NCBI RefSeq assembly: GCF_013177655.1 | Contig: NZ_CP035946.1 | Location: 1,426,001 to 1,490,000, forward strand | Direction of reading: 5' to 3' | DNA: 64,000 nt | Source of the DNA: Campylobacter canadensis | Lineage (GTDB): Bacteria; Campylobacterota; Campylobacteria; Campylobacterales; Campylobacteraceae | In this document: positions 9,417 to 18,191 of the stretch, piece by piece | How the letters are laid out: each line of letters begins with the position of its first letter | Position numbering within the stretch: position 1 is the first letter of the stretch | Program-made: the position numbers and the translations under genes | The notes under the pieces: generated by a model | The model's input: the letters and a program-made list of their open reading frames with translations, nothing else | What the model was told of the DNA's origin: nothing | Databases searched by the model: none

Positions 9417-9887
9417 TTAATTTAATTTAGAGCTATTTTCAATAATGCTTCTTACCAACTCGCTTTGCTTTTTTAAAACACTATCTAGTGCACTAACCAT
9501 AATAGCATTTTTGCTAAGCTCACTCGTTTCTACATCTAAATCAACTGTATTAGCATCATTTCTTTGTAAATGCCCATCTCTAGCAAAAATCGTTCCTGTT
9601 TTACTTAAGTCGCTATCAAATGGTAGTTGATGAGCCTTGTTAGTAAGTGCTAGTTGATTATTCATACCGATACCAAAATGTTTTTCATTTGTTGCCGCAA
9701 TCATCGGTGCTTCTTGTTTTTTATAAAGTAAATTTGCCTTTTGTTCTAGCATAGTTTCAAAATCAATATCTCTTGCCTTATAATAAGGTGTATCAATATT
9801 TGCAATATTTGAACTAATTAGCTTTTGCCTTAAATCTCTACCTGCTAAGGCACTTACTATTAAAGGTTTTGATTTATAAAATTCCAT
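9417..9887 (-). CDS. flgB: Flagellar basal-body rod protein FlgB
   Basis: Proximal rod subunit and first gene of the flgB-flgC-fliE-ftsI-nadE run. The 156 residues include the rod motif LRQKLISSNIANIDTPYYKA near residues 20-39 and the DFETML block. The ATG is preceded by AAAGGAGC at good spacing. A sigma-54-type promoter lies 27-44 bases upstream, overlapping the stop codon of mnmE, which separates flagellar control from the upstream housekeeping operon. Confidence 0.96.
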   Translation of the reverse strand: MEFYKSKPLIVSALAGRDLRQKLISSNIANIDTPYYKARDIDFETMLEQKANLLYKKQEAPMIAATNEKHFGIGMNNQLALTNKAHQLPFDSDLSKTGTIFARDGHLQRNDANTVDLDVETSELSKNAIMVSALDSVLKKQSELVRSIIENSSKLN

Positions 9888-9913
9888 CTTTGCTCCTTTA
9901 CTAACAAAAAACT

Positions 9914-9931
9914 ATAAGCAATTTTTATTCC
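9914..9931 (-). promoter_or_regulatory. Sigma-54 (RpoN)-type promoter of the flgB operon
   Basis: Read on the minus strand the sequence is GGAATAAAAATTGCTTAT: GG, exactly 10 bases, then GC within TTGCTT, as required of a -24/-12 promoter. It ends 27 bases before the flgB ATG. The first G of the -24 element is also the last base of the mnmE TAG stop codon. Rod genes in Campylobacter are known to be RpoN-dependent. Confidence 0.8.
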
Positions 9932-11253
9932 TATTTTCCTAAACAAAAATTTGAAAACATTGCATCAAATAAATCATCGCTATTAGTATTTTTACCAAAA
10001 ATATTTAACACATTTAAAGCTTGATTTAAATAAAAAGCACAAAGTTCTAATTCTAAAAATACATCACAAGCATTAAAAATAGCTTTTGAAGCATCGTTAA
10101 AAGCCTGAATTAAACTAGAACTAGTTAAGATAAGTTCATTATCAACTGAAGAATTTAAAAAATTATTTAAGGCATTTAATAACTCATCAATATCTTTATT
10201 TTTAGCACTAATTTTTACAGCTTCTAAGCTATTTAAAATATTTAAATCGCACTTATTTAGCACATAAATACAATCTTTTTGTGTATTTTTTATATATTTA
10301 ATCAATTCTTCTTCTTCTGCGAGAAGTTTTCTTGAAGCATCACTTAAAAATATAATTAAATCGGCCTTATTAATGCTTTCATAGCTTTTATCTACTCCAA
10401 TTTTTTCTATTTCATCATTGCTATTTCTAATACCTGCAGTATCTATTAATTTTAATAAATGTCCATTATAGTTAATAAGCTCTTCAATACTATCTCTTGT
10501 GGTTCCTGCTATATCACTAACGATTGCTCGGTTTGAATTTAATATAGCATTTAGCAAAGAGCTTTTTCCTGCATTTGGCAAACCAATTATTGCAAGTGTG
10601 TAACCTTCAATTAAGGCTTTTTTCTTTTGGCTTTGCTCTGCTATTTTTTCTAATTTTTTTGCATTATCAAAAAGCATATTTTTAGCATTTTCTAAAATAT
10701 CACTCGGTAAATCATCATCAGCATAATCAATTGCAGTCTCAATAAAAGCTAATGTTTTTATAATTTCATCTTGAGTTTGCATTATAATTTGCTTAAACGC
10801 TCCATCTATATTTTTGCTAATTATCTTTCTTGCATTATTACTTTTTGCATTAATTAATTCATTTATTAAAATAGCCTTTTCTAAACTCATTTTATTATTT
10901 AGACACGCTCTTTTGCTAAATTCTCCTGGCTTTGCTGCTTTAACTCCAATAGAATATAAATAAAATAATAAACTTTGCGCATTTACAATTCCACCATGAA
11001 TATGAAATTCTACAACATCTTCCCCTGTAAAAGAAAAAGGAGCTTTAAAATAAATTACTATAGCTTCATCAAAAAATTCATTATTGATAAATAATTTTAA
11101 AAAATGTGCATATCTAGGTTTTTTATTTAATTTATCTTTGTCTTTATCTTTAAACAAATTTAAACTGTATTCTAAGGCTTGCTCTCCGCTTAATCTTATA
11201 ATATTTATTGCACTATTTGCTCCAGCTGTTGCTAGAGCTGCTATTGTGCTCAT
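9931..11253 (-). CDS. mnmE: tRNA modification GTPase MnmE
   Basis: With MnmG it installs the carboxymethylaminomethyl group at U34 of certain tRNAs. The 440 residues show an N-terminal folate-binding domain starting MSTIAALATAGANSAINIIR, a helical domain, and an inserted GTPase domain: G1 GLPNAGKS at 224-231, DIAGTTRD, DTAGI and NKCD. The C-terminal catalytic CLGK (Cys437) is present. Its start overlaps the jag stop by 4 bases. It is the last gene of the rpmH-rnpA-yidD-yidC-jag-mnmE order. Confidence 0.96.
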   Translation of the reverse strand: MSTIAALATAGANSAINIIRLSGEQALEYSLNLFKDKDKDKLNKKPRYAHFLKLFINNEFFDEAIVIYFKAPFSFTGEDVVEFHIHGGIVNAQSLLFYLYSIGVKAAKPGEFSKRACLNNKMSLEKAILINELINAKSNNARKIISKNIDGAFKQIIMQTQDEIIKTLAFIETAIDYADDDLPSDILENAKNMLFDNAKKLEKIAEQSQKKKALIEGYTLAIIGLPNAGKSSLLNAILNSNRAIVSDIAGTTRDSIEELINYNGHLLKLIDTAGIRNSNDEIEKIGVDKSYESINKADLIIFLSDASRKLLAEEEELIKYIKNTQKDCIYVLNKCDLNILNSLEAVKISAKNKDIDELLNALNNFLNSSVDNELILTSSSLIQAFNDASKAIFNACDVFLELELCAFYLNQALNVLNIFGKNTNSDDLFDAMFSNFCLGK

Positions 11254-11873
11254 TTATTATTCTCGTAAATCATAATATATTTTCCAGCAGAACTATCTTT
11301 TATCACTATATGTTTATTTGTTAAATCTTTTAATAAGGTAAAATAAGCAATATTTAATAAAGTTGGCTCTAGTGGTTTTGTATTTGCCCTTGAATAATCT
11401 TTTAGTTTATTTTTAACATCATTTAGGTGTTCGTTTAATTCTTTTATATGCTCGTTTAAATAATCTTGCACTAAAACTCTTGTATATAAATTATATTTAG
11501 TATTTACAAGATGACTTACTAAAATATCTAAATATTTATATTTATGCAAATCTTTACCTAAAAATAATTCATAATTATCACAAATAAATTCAACACTAAT
11601 ACTTTGTTTATTAATACTTTTAATCAAGATTTGCTTTACGCTAAAATAATCTTTTTTAAATGCTAGCTCTAAATCTTGTTGTATCTTTGCTAAGAGTTCT
11701 TCTGAAATATTATCTTTTTCTTTAAATTCAATAATTGCATCTTTTTTAAAAAAACCTAAAAAGCCCTTGCTAGGATTTTGAATAACTGTATATTCTAAAT
11801 CAACTATAGAACATTTTGCTATTGAACTAGCCTTTATTAAAGCTAGTTCTAATGTTTTTTCACTTACTTGCAT
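11250..11873 (-). CDS. jag: Jag/KhpB-type RNA-binding protein
   Basis: A 207-residue cytoplasmic protein with an N-terminal Jag_N domain (residues 1-50: SEKTLELALIKASSIAKC ... NPSKGFLGFFKKDA), a KH-like middle and a C-terminal R3H-like part that is not strongly conserved here. Homologues bind RNA and influence cell elongation and division. The frame extends to a TTG at 11894, but ATG 11873 is preceded by AAAAAGAGAAGA on the minus strand and matches the family start, so I chose it. It overlaps the end of yidC by 14 bases and mnmE by 4. Confidence 0.88.
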   Translation of the reverse strand: MQVSEKTLELALIKASSIAKCSIVDLEYTVIQNPSKGFLGFFKKDAIIEFKEKDNISEELLAKIQQDLELAFKKDYFSVKQILIKSINKQSISVEFICDNYELFLGKDLHKYKYLDILVSHLVNTKYNLYTRVLVQDYLNEHIKELNEHLNDVKNKLKDYSRANTKPLEPTLLNIAYFTLLKDLTNKHIVIKDSSAGKYIMIYENNK

Positions 11874-13401
11874 TACTCTTCTCTTTTTGTGCAAAAATTT
11901 TATTTATAAAATATTGTTGAGCTAAAGAAAAAGTATTATTTACACACCAATAAAGTGTAAGTCCAGCAGGGAAAGATATGAAAAAGATTACAAATATTAA
12001 TGGTAAAAATTTCATAATTTTTGCCTGTGTTGGGTCTTGTATATTCATAGGAGTTATAACTTGCTGTAAAAACATAGTAAGTCCCATATAAATAGGTAAA
12101 ATATAAAAAGGATCATGTAATGCAAGGTCGTTAATCCATAAAGCCCAAGGAGCTGCTTTTAACTCAATAGCATTTAACAAAACCCTATAAATAGCAAAAA
12201 AGATTGGAATTTGAATTAATATCGGCAAACAACCTCCAAGAGGATTTGCTTTATGCTCTTTATATAAATTCATAATGTGCATTTGCATTTTTTGCGGTTC
12301 ACCCTTATATTTTTCTTGAATTTCTTTCATTTTCGGTGCAAGAATTTTTAATTTTTGCATTGAAACCATACTTTTATATGTTAAAGGAAATAGTATTATT
12401 CTTATAATTATTGTTAAAATTACAATAGCCCATCCCCAATTGCCTACAAAATTGTAAATACTATTTAAAAATGCAAACATAGGTTTAGCTATAAAAGTAA
12501 ACCAACCATATTCAACAACATTACTTAAACGCTTATCAGCTCCATCTAAAATCTTATGTTCTTTTGGTCCGATATAGGCATAAAAATGTGCATTGTTTGT
12601 AGCAATAATTCTTCCTTGAGTAAGATTACTTGTGCTATTTGTTAAAACGACTTTAAAATCTTGGTTAAAATTATAAAATAAAGTAGTGTAATATCTATCA
12701 GAAAAAGCAGCTATTTGCGCATTAGAAATAACAACTTCATCAGCTTTTTTTATGCTGTCATCTTCATAATCGTCTTTTGTTTCATCGCTTTTATAAATCA
12801 TCGCACCATGAACTGTTAAAGAATCTGCTAAAATATTTGGTCTTAAACCTGGAGTGATTACAAATTTATGTTCTTTATCATCGCTTATTTTAAGCTTTAC
12901 TTCATAAAAACCATTATCTTTAAAATTAATTATTTTTTCAAGTATAACACCATTAAGATTTTTGCTTAAAACAATATCTTCATTTGTATTAAATTCTTGT
13001 TTTTGTACGCTAAATGCTTGTGAATTGTATAATTTTTGAAAATCTTCATCATAAAATTGCATACTAAGTGGTAAAAGCTCATCATTTACTAAATTAATAG
13101 CTTCATTATTTTCATTTTTAAATCTATTATCTTCTAGTAAAAAACTACTAATTTCACCATTTTCATTAATACTTGCACTAAAATGCTCATTTTTAACACT
13201 AGCAATAATTTTACTAGTTTTCTTACTTTCTTTATTTGGTAATAAAGCATCTTTAGTAACTTTAGTGCTTTGTTCGTTTAAAGTACTATTTTGTTCTTGT
13301 TGCACTGGTTGCGGAACTAAATAACCATAAACACTAAAAAACAATAAGGCTAATATAACTGCAATAATAACTCTTACTTGTTGAGACATATTATCAAACA
13401 T
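11860..13401 (-). CDS. yidC: Membrane protein insertase YidC
   Basis: Inserts and folds inner-membrane proteins, alone or with SecYEG. The 513 residues begin with one transmembrane anchor (residues 10-30), then a large periplasmic domain of the Gram-negative type (about 45-325), then the conserved five-helix core with FVGNWGWAIVILTIIIRI, the cytoplasmic loop KMKEIQEKYKGEPQKMQ and LGGCLPILIQIPIFFAIYRV. It lies 2 bases after yidD. Confidence 0.97.
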   Translation of the reverse strand: MFDNMSQQVRVIIAVILALLFFSVYGYLVPQPVQQEQNSTLNEQSTKVTKDALLPNKESKKTSKIIASVKNEHFSASINENGEISSFLLEDNRFKNENNEAINLVNDELLPLSMQFYDEDFQKLYNSQAFSVQKQEFNTNEDIVLSKNLNGVILEKIINFKDNGFYEVKLKISDDKEHKFVITPGLRPNILADSLTVHGAMIYKSDETKDDYEDDSIKKADEVVISNAQIAAFSDRYYTTLFYNFNQDFKVVLTNSTSNLTQGRIIATNNAHFYAYIGPKEHKILDGADKRLSNVVEYGWFTFIAKPMFAFLNSIYNFVGNWGWAIVILTIIIRIILFPLTYKSMVSMQKLKILAPKMKEIQEKYKGEPQKMQMHIMNLYKEHKANPLGGCLPILIQIPIFFAIYRVLLNAIELKAAPWALWINDLALHDPFYILPIYMGLTMFLQQVITPMNIQDPTQAKIMKFLPLIFVIFFISFPAGLTLYWCVNNTFSLAQQYFINKIFAQKEKSNASK

Positions 13402-13403
13402 CT

Positions 13404-13739
13404 TTATCCTTTAAATATAATTTTAATTATAAAATATTTTTCATTTTTGTAAGGAACAAATAAAAATTTTAACTTATCTAATTTGTTTTGACCCTTTAAA
13501 AACAATAAAGTATTATTTTTTTTGATTTTTCTTATAGCATAATTAAAACCACCATCATTTAATTGGTTACATTTTAAAATTCTAAAAACACTATTATATA
13601 AGGCAATGAAAAAAGAATTGTATTTAAATTGCTCTAAGGCATATTGAGAACAAGTAGGATAAAATCTACAACAAGCTGGTTTTAAAGGACTTAAAAAAGT
13701 TCTATAAAAATTAATTAATATTATTGCTTGTTTTTTCAA
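13404..13739 (-). CDS. yidD: Membrane protein insertion efficiency factor YidD
   Basis: A 111-residue amphipathic protein of the YidD (Haemolysin-like, UPF0161) family, which assists YidC-dependent insertion. The diagnostic block CCRFYPTCSQYALEQFKY lies near residues 23-40, with FRILKCNQLNDGG after it. It overlaps the rnpA end by 29 bases, the standard rpmH-rnpA-yidD-yidC layout. The C-terminal tail is longer than in E. coli (85 residues) and basic. Confidence 0.93.
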   Translation of the reverse strand: MKKQAIILINFYRTFLSPLKPACCRFYPTCSQYALEQFKYNSFFIALYNSVFRILKCNQLNDGGFNYAIRKIKKNNTLLFLKGQNKLDKLKFLFVPYKNEKYFIIKIIFKG

Positions 13740-14082
13740 TTTTATCTTCCTTTATCGCTCCAAGTTTTTTAAGGCTCCATTTTATATTTTTCTCTAATTC
13801 GCAAAAACTAAGCTCAAAAAGTTCTTTTTTTATTATAAAAACATATTCTCCGCTTTCAAGTTGTTCGTATAATCTTAAAAAAATTGCTTTTATTAGCCTT
13901 CTAGCCTTATTTCTATACACTGCGCAGCCTACTTTTTTACTTGCAATAACTGCGTATGTTTTACTTTGCTTCTTGTCATAATATACAACACAAGCTTTAT
14001 TAAACCACTTTTGGTTTTGTTTATAAATTCTATTAAACTCTTTTTGAGAATTTATACTAGAAAATTCTTTTAAACTGCTAAT
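13711..14082 (-). CDS. rnpA: RNase P protein component, apparent ATT start
   Basis: Protein subunit of RNase P, which matures tRNA 5' ends. The complete frame gives 123 residues: [20 protein letters not shown] at the N-terminus, [20 protein letters not shown] as the RNR-type RNA-binding helix, and a basic C-terminus. The first ATG/GTG/TTG in frame is a GTG at 13920, which would remove 54 residues including half of the fold. Upstream of the conserved N-terminus the only plausible initiator before the in-frame TAG is ATT at 14082, preceded by GGTAGAAGAAG and overlapping the rpmH end by 13 bases. Gene identity is firm; the start is inferred. Confidence 0.85.
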   Translation of the reverse strand: MSSLKEFSSINSQKEFNRIYKQNQKWFNKACVVYYDKKQSKTYAVIASKKVGCAVYRNKARRLIKAIFLRLYEQLESGEYVFIIKKELFELSFCELEKNIKWSLKKLGAIKEDKIEKTSNNIN

Positions 14083-14207
14083 CTTCTTCTACCTTTTGCT
14101 CTTCTTGCGCTTAAAACTTTGCGTCCATTTTTAGTCTTCATTCTTGCACGAAATCCGTGAGTTCTTTTTCTTGGTGTGTTATGTGGTTGATATGTTCTTT
14201 TTGGCAT
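14070..14207 (-). CDS. rpmH: Ribosomal protein bL34
   Basis: A 45-residue, strongly basic ribosomal protein starting [20 protein letters not shown] and ending AKGRRRLAV, essentially the canonical L34 sequence. The ATG at 14207 has AAAGGA 7 bases upstream. It is first gene of the operon running through rnpA, yidD, yidC, jag and mnmE. As in most bacteria it sits directly before rnpA. Confidence 0.97.
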   Translation of the reverse strand: MPKRTYQPHNTPRKRTHGFRARMKTKNGRKVLSARRAKGRRRLAV

Positions 14208-14238
14208 ATTTATTCCTTTAAAAAAAATTAAAGCTTAT

Positions 14239-14248
14239 ATTATAACAC
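14239..14248 (-). promoter_or_regulatory. Sigma-70 promoter (-10) of the rpmH operon
   Basis: On the minus strand TGTTATAAT contains a perfect -10 TATAAT (14244-14239) with an upstream TG, about 32 bases before the rpmH ATG. Campylobacter housekeeping promoters rely mainly on the extended -10, with no conserved -35 box. Confidence 0.65.
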
Positions 14249-14293
14249 AGAAAAGATTAAAATATTTTTAACTTAATTTAATAAAATAAAAAA

Positions 14294-14851
14294 ATGAAAA
14301 GAGAATTATTTTACAAAAAAGCCTTTAATCAACATTTTTTAAAAAGCAATTTAAATTATAATAATTTATACAATTTAAAACAAATAAATCAGTGTAAATT
14401 ATGTATTTTGCATAAAAGCAAAAAAGCAAATTACATTTTAGCAAATACAAAAACTAAGATTTTTATTATTACTAAAAAACAATTAGCAGCTAAAGAAATT
14501 TTATTTTTAGAAAAATATTTAGAAAAAGTAAATATAAAAAAAGAAGAAATTTTTATAAGTCCTATTACAAAATGTGATTTTAGTAATGATAAAGAAAATA
14601 TTATTAAATGCCTTCCTTATACCATAAATGAACTTATTTATTTTGATATTAAAAAAGTTTTGCTTTTAGATAAAGATTTATTAGAATATTTTAATTTAAG
14701 TAAAAAAAATTTTTGCTGTAAAAATATATTATTTTTAAATGGTAAAATAATTGAAGTTATAACTAGTTTTAGTATTGAATATTTACAAAAAAATCCTAAT
14801 AAAATTGAGATTTTTGAACAAAGTTTAAAATTACTAATGGAGAAAGAATGA
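14294..14851 (+). CDS. Divergent family-4-type uracil-DNA glycosylase-like protein
   Basis: A 185-residue protein that resembles the UDG family 4/5 fold in outline. Residues 34-39 (CKLCIL) recall the CxxC-x-L element near the iron-sulphur cysteines, IKKEEIFISPITKCD recalls 'lgl.RedvYItN.vKC', and ELIYFDIKKVLLLDKDLLEYF recalls 'ei.li.PkvIv.LG..A'. The usual catalytic 'GEAPG' segment is replaced by IFIITKKQLAAKE, so glycosylase activity is doubtful. It is divergent from rpmH and overlaps the next gene by 4 bases. The family assignment is inference from weak motifs. Confidence 0.5.
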   Translation: MKRELFYKKAFNQHFLKSNLNYNNLYNLKQINQCKLCILHKSKKANYILANTKTKIFIITKKQLAAKEILFLEKYLEKVNIKKEEIFISPITKCDFSNDKENIIKCLPYTINELIYFDIKKVLLLDKDLLEYFNLSKKNFCCKNILFLNGKIIEVITSFSIEYLQKNPNKIEIFEQSLKLLMEKE

Positions 14852-16026
14852 AAAAAATTTTATTATCTAGTATGCTTTGCGCTAGCCTTTTTGCACAAAA
14901 AACAGTATTAATGCAAACTCCACCTGCTGATGTAAAATATGTAAATTTAGAATTAAATTTATGTAATGATATGTGTTTAAAACAATTACTTTATGATGGT
15001 TTGTATATAAGTTATTTAGCAAGATTTAATTCGCAAGACGATGAGCTTGAGAAAATATATAATTTATTATTAAATGGTAAAGATTATATTCAACTACCAA
15101 AACAAAGCAAATTAGATGATATAAAAATAGCTATTTTAATACCTGAAAAAATTATAAAATCTTATGCAAATAGCATAATTTCTCCAAGTACAGCTTATTT
15201 ATTAAATACTCAAGCTAATGTGCATTTAAATGTTTTTTATACAGGAGATGAAAATCCACAAAAAATTGCAGAAATTCTCCCTGCTTTATCAAAATATAAT
15301 TTAATTATAACAGGCTTTCAAAATGAAGGTATTAATTATTTATCGCAAAACATAAATAATGTTAAAATATTTAATCCTTTAGCTAAAAAAGAAAATTTCC
15401 CTAATATAGGAATTAATGTATATTTTGGAAGTATAAGCTATGATGAACAAATAGCAAGTTTATTAAATTATGCTAATGAAAATATTGTTATATTTAAAGA
15501 CCAAAGTTTATTAAGTTCAAGCTTAAGCAATATGATAAATGAACAAGCTTATGTAAAATCAACCTATGTGGTAAATCAAAATAACTCCAATATAAACGCT
15601 TTGGTAAAAGATAATATTAAATTAAATAATGCGAGTATATTCTTTAATCTACCGCTTATTAAAACAACGCTAATTGCAACGCAAATTCGTGCAAATGAGC
15701 TTAGCCCTAAAATATATTTAAGTACTCAGATTAATTACTCTCCTAGCTTTTTAAGTTTGACGCAGGAAAATGAAAGAAATATGTTTTACTTTGCAAATTC
15801 AATTGGAAAAATTGAGCCTATCTTAGAATACTATAATAATTTACTAGGGCAAAATATAGCTTATAACTGGATAGCTTATTCTACTAGCGTTGGGCTTGAT
15901 TATTTATTTAATGAAACATACAATAGTGATAAAAAATATTTTGATGAAGACTTTATAAACAACCAAATATATTACAAAATAAATATTATGAATGCTAAAA
16001 ATTCAAAATTTACACAAGTAAGATAG
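14848..16026 (+). CDS. Putative periplasmic protein of unknown function
   Basis: A 392-residue secreted protein. A signal peptide is clear (MKKILLSSMLCASLFA, cleavage before Q17). The remainder alternates short strands and helices and has recurring phrases such as LIITGFQNEG and PLIKTTLIATQIRANE that resemble a periplasmic-binding-protein or LppC-like fold, but I cannot confirm that. It is coupled to the preceding gene (ATGA overlap). The same pair next to rpmH is, as I recall, found in C. jejuni. Confidence 0.7.
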   Translation: MKKILLSSMLCASLFAQKTVLMQTPPADVKYVNLELNLCNDMCLKQLLYDGLYISYLARFNSQDDELEKIYNLLLNGKDYIQLPKQSKLDDIKIAILIPEKIIKSYANSIISPSTAYLLNTQANVHLNVFYTGDENPQKIAEILPALSKYNLIITGFQNEGINYLSQNINNVKIFNPLAKKENFPNIGINVYFGSISYDEQIASLLNYANENIVIFKDQSLLSSSLSNMINEQAYVKSTYVVNQNNSNINALVKDNIKLNNASIFFNLPLIKTTLIATQIRANELSPKIYLSTQINYSPSFLSLTQENERNMFYFANSIGKIEPILEYYNNLLGQNIAYNWIAYSTSVGLDYLFNETYNSDKKYFDEDFINNQIYYKINIMNAKNSKFTQVR

Positions 16027-16043
16027 CAACTACATCTTACTTG
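16015..16043. terminator. Bidirectional terminator between convergent genes
   Basis: A perfect 10-bp inverted repeat (CAAGTAAGAT / ATCTTACTTG) with a 9-base loop spans the stop codons of the periplasmic-protein gene and of the last GGDEF gene, which face each other 3 bases apart. Confidence 0.6.
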
Positions 16044-17094
16044 CGTTTAATTCATCTTTGTGTTGCTTTGATAAATATAAATTTTTATTGATTTCTGTAA
16101 TTATATTTTCAAGCTGTAAAATAGAAAATTCTCCAATAATACCAACACAACCAATTGAAACCGTTGCTCTATAAAAATTATCTTTTAACTTAAAATTAAA
16201 AGCCTTAAAATAATTTCTAAATTCATCAGCTTTATTCACAAAATCTTGATTATTTAGCGTTGTATTAAAAATAATAAATTGCTCTGATGACCATCTACAA
16301 ACTAGGCTGTTATGAAAGGTTTTTTTAAGTAAATTTGCGCTTTTAATCAAAAAATCATCTCCACATTCAAAACCAAAATTACTATTTACATACTTAAAAT
16401 TATCAATATCAATTAAAGCAAAATTAACATTAATTTGAGTATTATATTTTTCCAGTTCTGCTAAAAAGCCCCAGCGGTTAAAAAGCCCTGTTAGATAGTC
16501 TTTTGAAATATTTTCTTTTAATAAAATTTGAGTAAAGTGCTTTTGTTCTATATTTGTAATAATCTTTTTTCTCATAAACAATAAAGCACCGATAAAATTT
16601 AAACATAAAAAGGCAAGATTGAAAATTAAAAAATATAAACGGTATTGCTCAACTTTTTCATAATAAATTGCATTAAAAACTTCAAATAACTCTGCATAAT
16701 ATAATAACAAATAAATAAAAGTACTAATTCCCAATAAATAAAAAATTGATAATTTTCTTTTAAAATTACCAACATAACAATAAGAAATATTTATAAGCAA
16801 AAATAACTCAAAACCAAAGCCATTAGAAAAAAATATATTAGCTAAAATAGCAATGGCGATATTGTTAAAATGAAAGAAAAAAATACATAAATTAACATAT
16901 CTTAAAATAGAAATAAGTAAAGCAGCACAATAAGATAAAAGCAAGGCAAAAAAAACATAAAATGCTACATAGCAATCAAATGCTAAAACCAGTAAAATTA
17001 AAAAAGATAAATAAATACTATTTATTAAAAACAATCTTTTAAAAAATACTATATTTGAATTTGCTATTTTTAAATTACTTGTTTTTGCAATCAT
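16030..17094 (-). CDS. Membrane GGDEF-domain protein, degenerate active site (array member B')
   Basis: A 354-residue protein with about six transmembrane helices (residues 20-195) and a C-terminal GGDEF-type domain. The domain keeps YLTGLFNRWG and LIDIDNFKYVN, but the catalytic signature is SSEQF after RW instead of GG(D/E)EF, and the ND of the FKxxND metal site is NS. It is therefore probably not a diguanylate cyclase; it may bind nucleotide or act as a partner of its neighbours. Its membrane part shares ISYCYVGNFK with the second gene of the array (FCYVGDYK). It overlaps the upstream member by 4 bases. Confidence 0.85.
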   Translation of the reverse strand: MIAKTSNLKIANSNIVFFKRLFLINSIYLSFLILLVLAFDCYVAFYVFFALLLSYCAALLISILRYVNLCIFFFHFNNIAIAILANIFFSNGFGFELFLLINISYCYVGNFKRKLSIFYLLGISTFIYLLLYYAELFEVFNAIYYEKVEQYRLYFLIFNLAFLCLNFIGALLFMRKKIITNIEQKHFTQILLKENISKDYLTGLFNRWGFLAELEKYNTQINVNFALIDIDNFKYVNSNFGFECGDDFLIKSANLLKKTFHNSLVCRWSSEQFIIFNTTLNNQDFVNKADEFRNYFKAFNFKLKDNFYRATVSIGCVGIIGEFSILQLENIITEINKNLYLSKQHKDELNASKM

Positions 17095-18191
17095 TCTATA
17101 ACCTCGCTAGTTATTTGATTTTTACCATTTTGTTTGCTTTTTAGCAAATTATCTGTTGTCTTACTAAGAAGAGTGTCAATATCAACAATACCATTAGCAT
17201 AGCATAAACCAACAGAGATTGTACATTTTTGCAAATGATATCCATCTGAATGTGAATAATTTGCTATATGATTTTTAATAAGCTCTAGTGTACTTTCTAC
17301 TTCTTTCATAGATGAATTTGTAAAGAATAATAAAAATTCATTTCCACCCCATCTTGAAATAAAAACATTTTTATTATTATCTAAACTTTCTTGTAAAATA
17401 TTTGCAATATTTTTTATAACCGTATCACCAAAATTATAACCATACTTTGTATTTACATCATAAAAATTATCTATATCAATTAAGGCTGCTGATATTGATA
17501 AATCTCCAATATTATCTACTTCTTGAATTTTATAGGCAATTATATTTATCATTGCTTGTCTGTTTAAAAGCTGCGTTAAATGGTCGTATTTATTTTCTTG
17601 ATTTAAAACTAAATTCATATCTTCAGCACTTCTTTCTTGAATAATATGAATACTATCGGTAATAATCGCATAAAAAATAACAATTATTACTAAAAATATA
17701 AAACCACTTACATAAATTATTTGCGCAAAAACACCATCAGGAATTTGCGTATCTCCAAAAATATAAACTCCAAGCGTAATAGCAATACTTTCAAAAATAG
17801 ACAATATTATAGGTACAGCTTGATTTTTATAATTGTGAATATAACCTAAAGAAAGCATTAATATCATTATACATAAAAAGCCATAGTTAAAGCCAAAAAT
17901 ATTCATACAGTTAAAACAAGCAAACATAATATTAAAATGAATATAAGCAACGAAAAAATTATAAAATTTCTTAGTAGAAGTCCAAATGATAAACATACTA
18001 ATAGAAATAAATAATTCTACTACCTTAACCTCAAATATCTCACTTTTATTGAAAAAATAAAAAACAATGCAATAAAATATATGTCCTAAAATCGCAACCA
18101 TTAAGGTAATAGTAATTAGGGTATCAAAATTACCAATCTCTTTTAAACTTGCGTCTTTTTTTGATAATAAATTCTTAATTTTGATATTCAT
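17091..18191 (-). CDS. Membrane GGDEF-domain protein, altered active site (array member A')
   Basis: A 366-residue protein with about six membrane helices (residues 25-190) and a GGDEF domain. The signature reads RWGGNEF, with Asn for the catalytic Asp/Glu. The metal loop is LIDIDNFYDVNTKYGYN, lacking the Lys and Asp of FKxxND and the His of YGH. Cyclase activity is thus doubtful. The membrane half resembles the first gene of the array: GFLCIMILMLSLGYIHN here against GFSVIIVLLLSLGYMQD there. It overlaps the preceding member by 17 bases, so the two are co-translated. Confidence 0.87.
   Translation of the reverse strand: MNIKIKNLLSKKDASLKEIGNFDTLITITLMVAILGHIFYCIVFYFFNKSEIFEVKVVELFISISMFIIWTSTKKFYNFFVAYIHFNIMFACFNCMNIFGFNYGFLCIMILMLSLGYIHNYKNQAVPIILSIFESIAITLGVYIFGDTQIPDGVFAQIIYVSGFIFLVIIVIFYAIITDSIHIIQERSAEDMNLVLNQENKYDHLTQLLNRQAMINIIAYKIQEVDNIGDLSISAALIDIDNFYDVNTKYGYNFGDTVIKNIANILQESLDNNKNVFISRWGGNEFLLFFTNSSMKEVESTLELIKNHIANYSHSDGYHLQKCTISVGLCYANGIVDIDTLLSKTTDNLLKSKQNGKNQITSEVIE

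Noticed and set aside
13724-13981. An 85-codon plus-strand ORF opposite rnpA
   Set aside because: It is the antisense of the conserved rnpA frame and has no independent support.
17447-17644. A small plus-strand ORF inside the GGDEF array
   Set aside because: It is the complement of the GGDEF core of the third member; Leu/Tyr-rich composition comes from AT bias.
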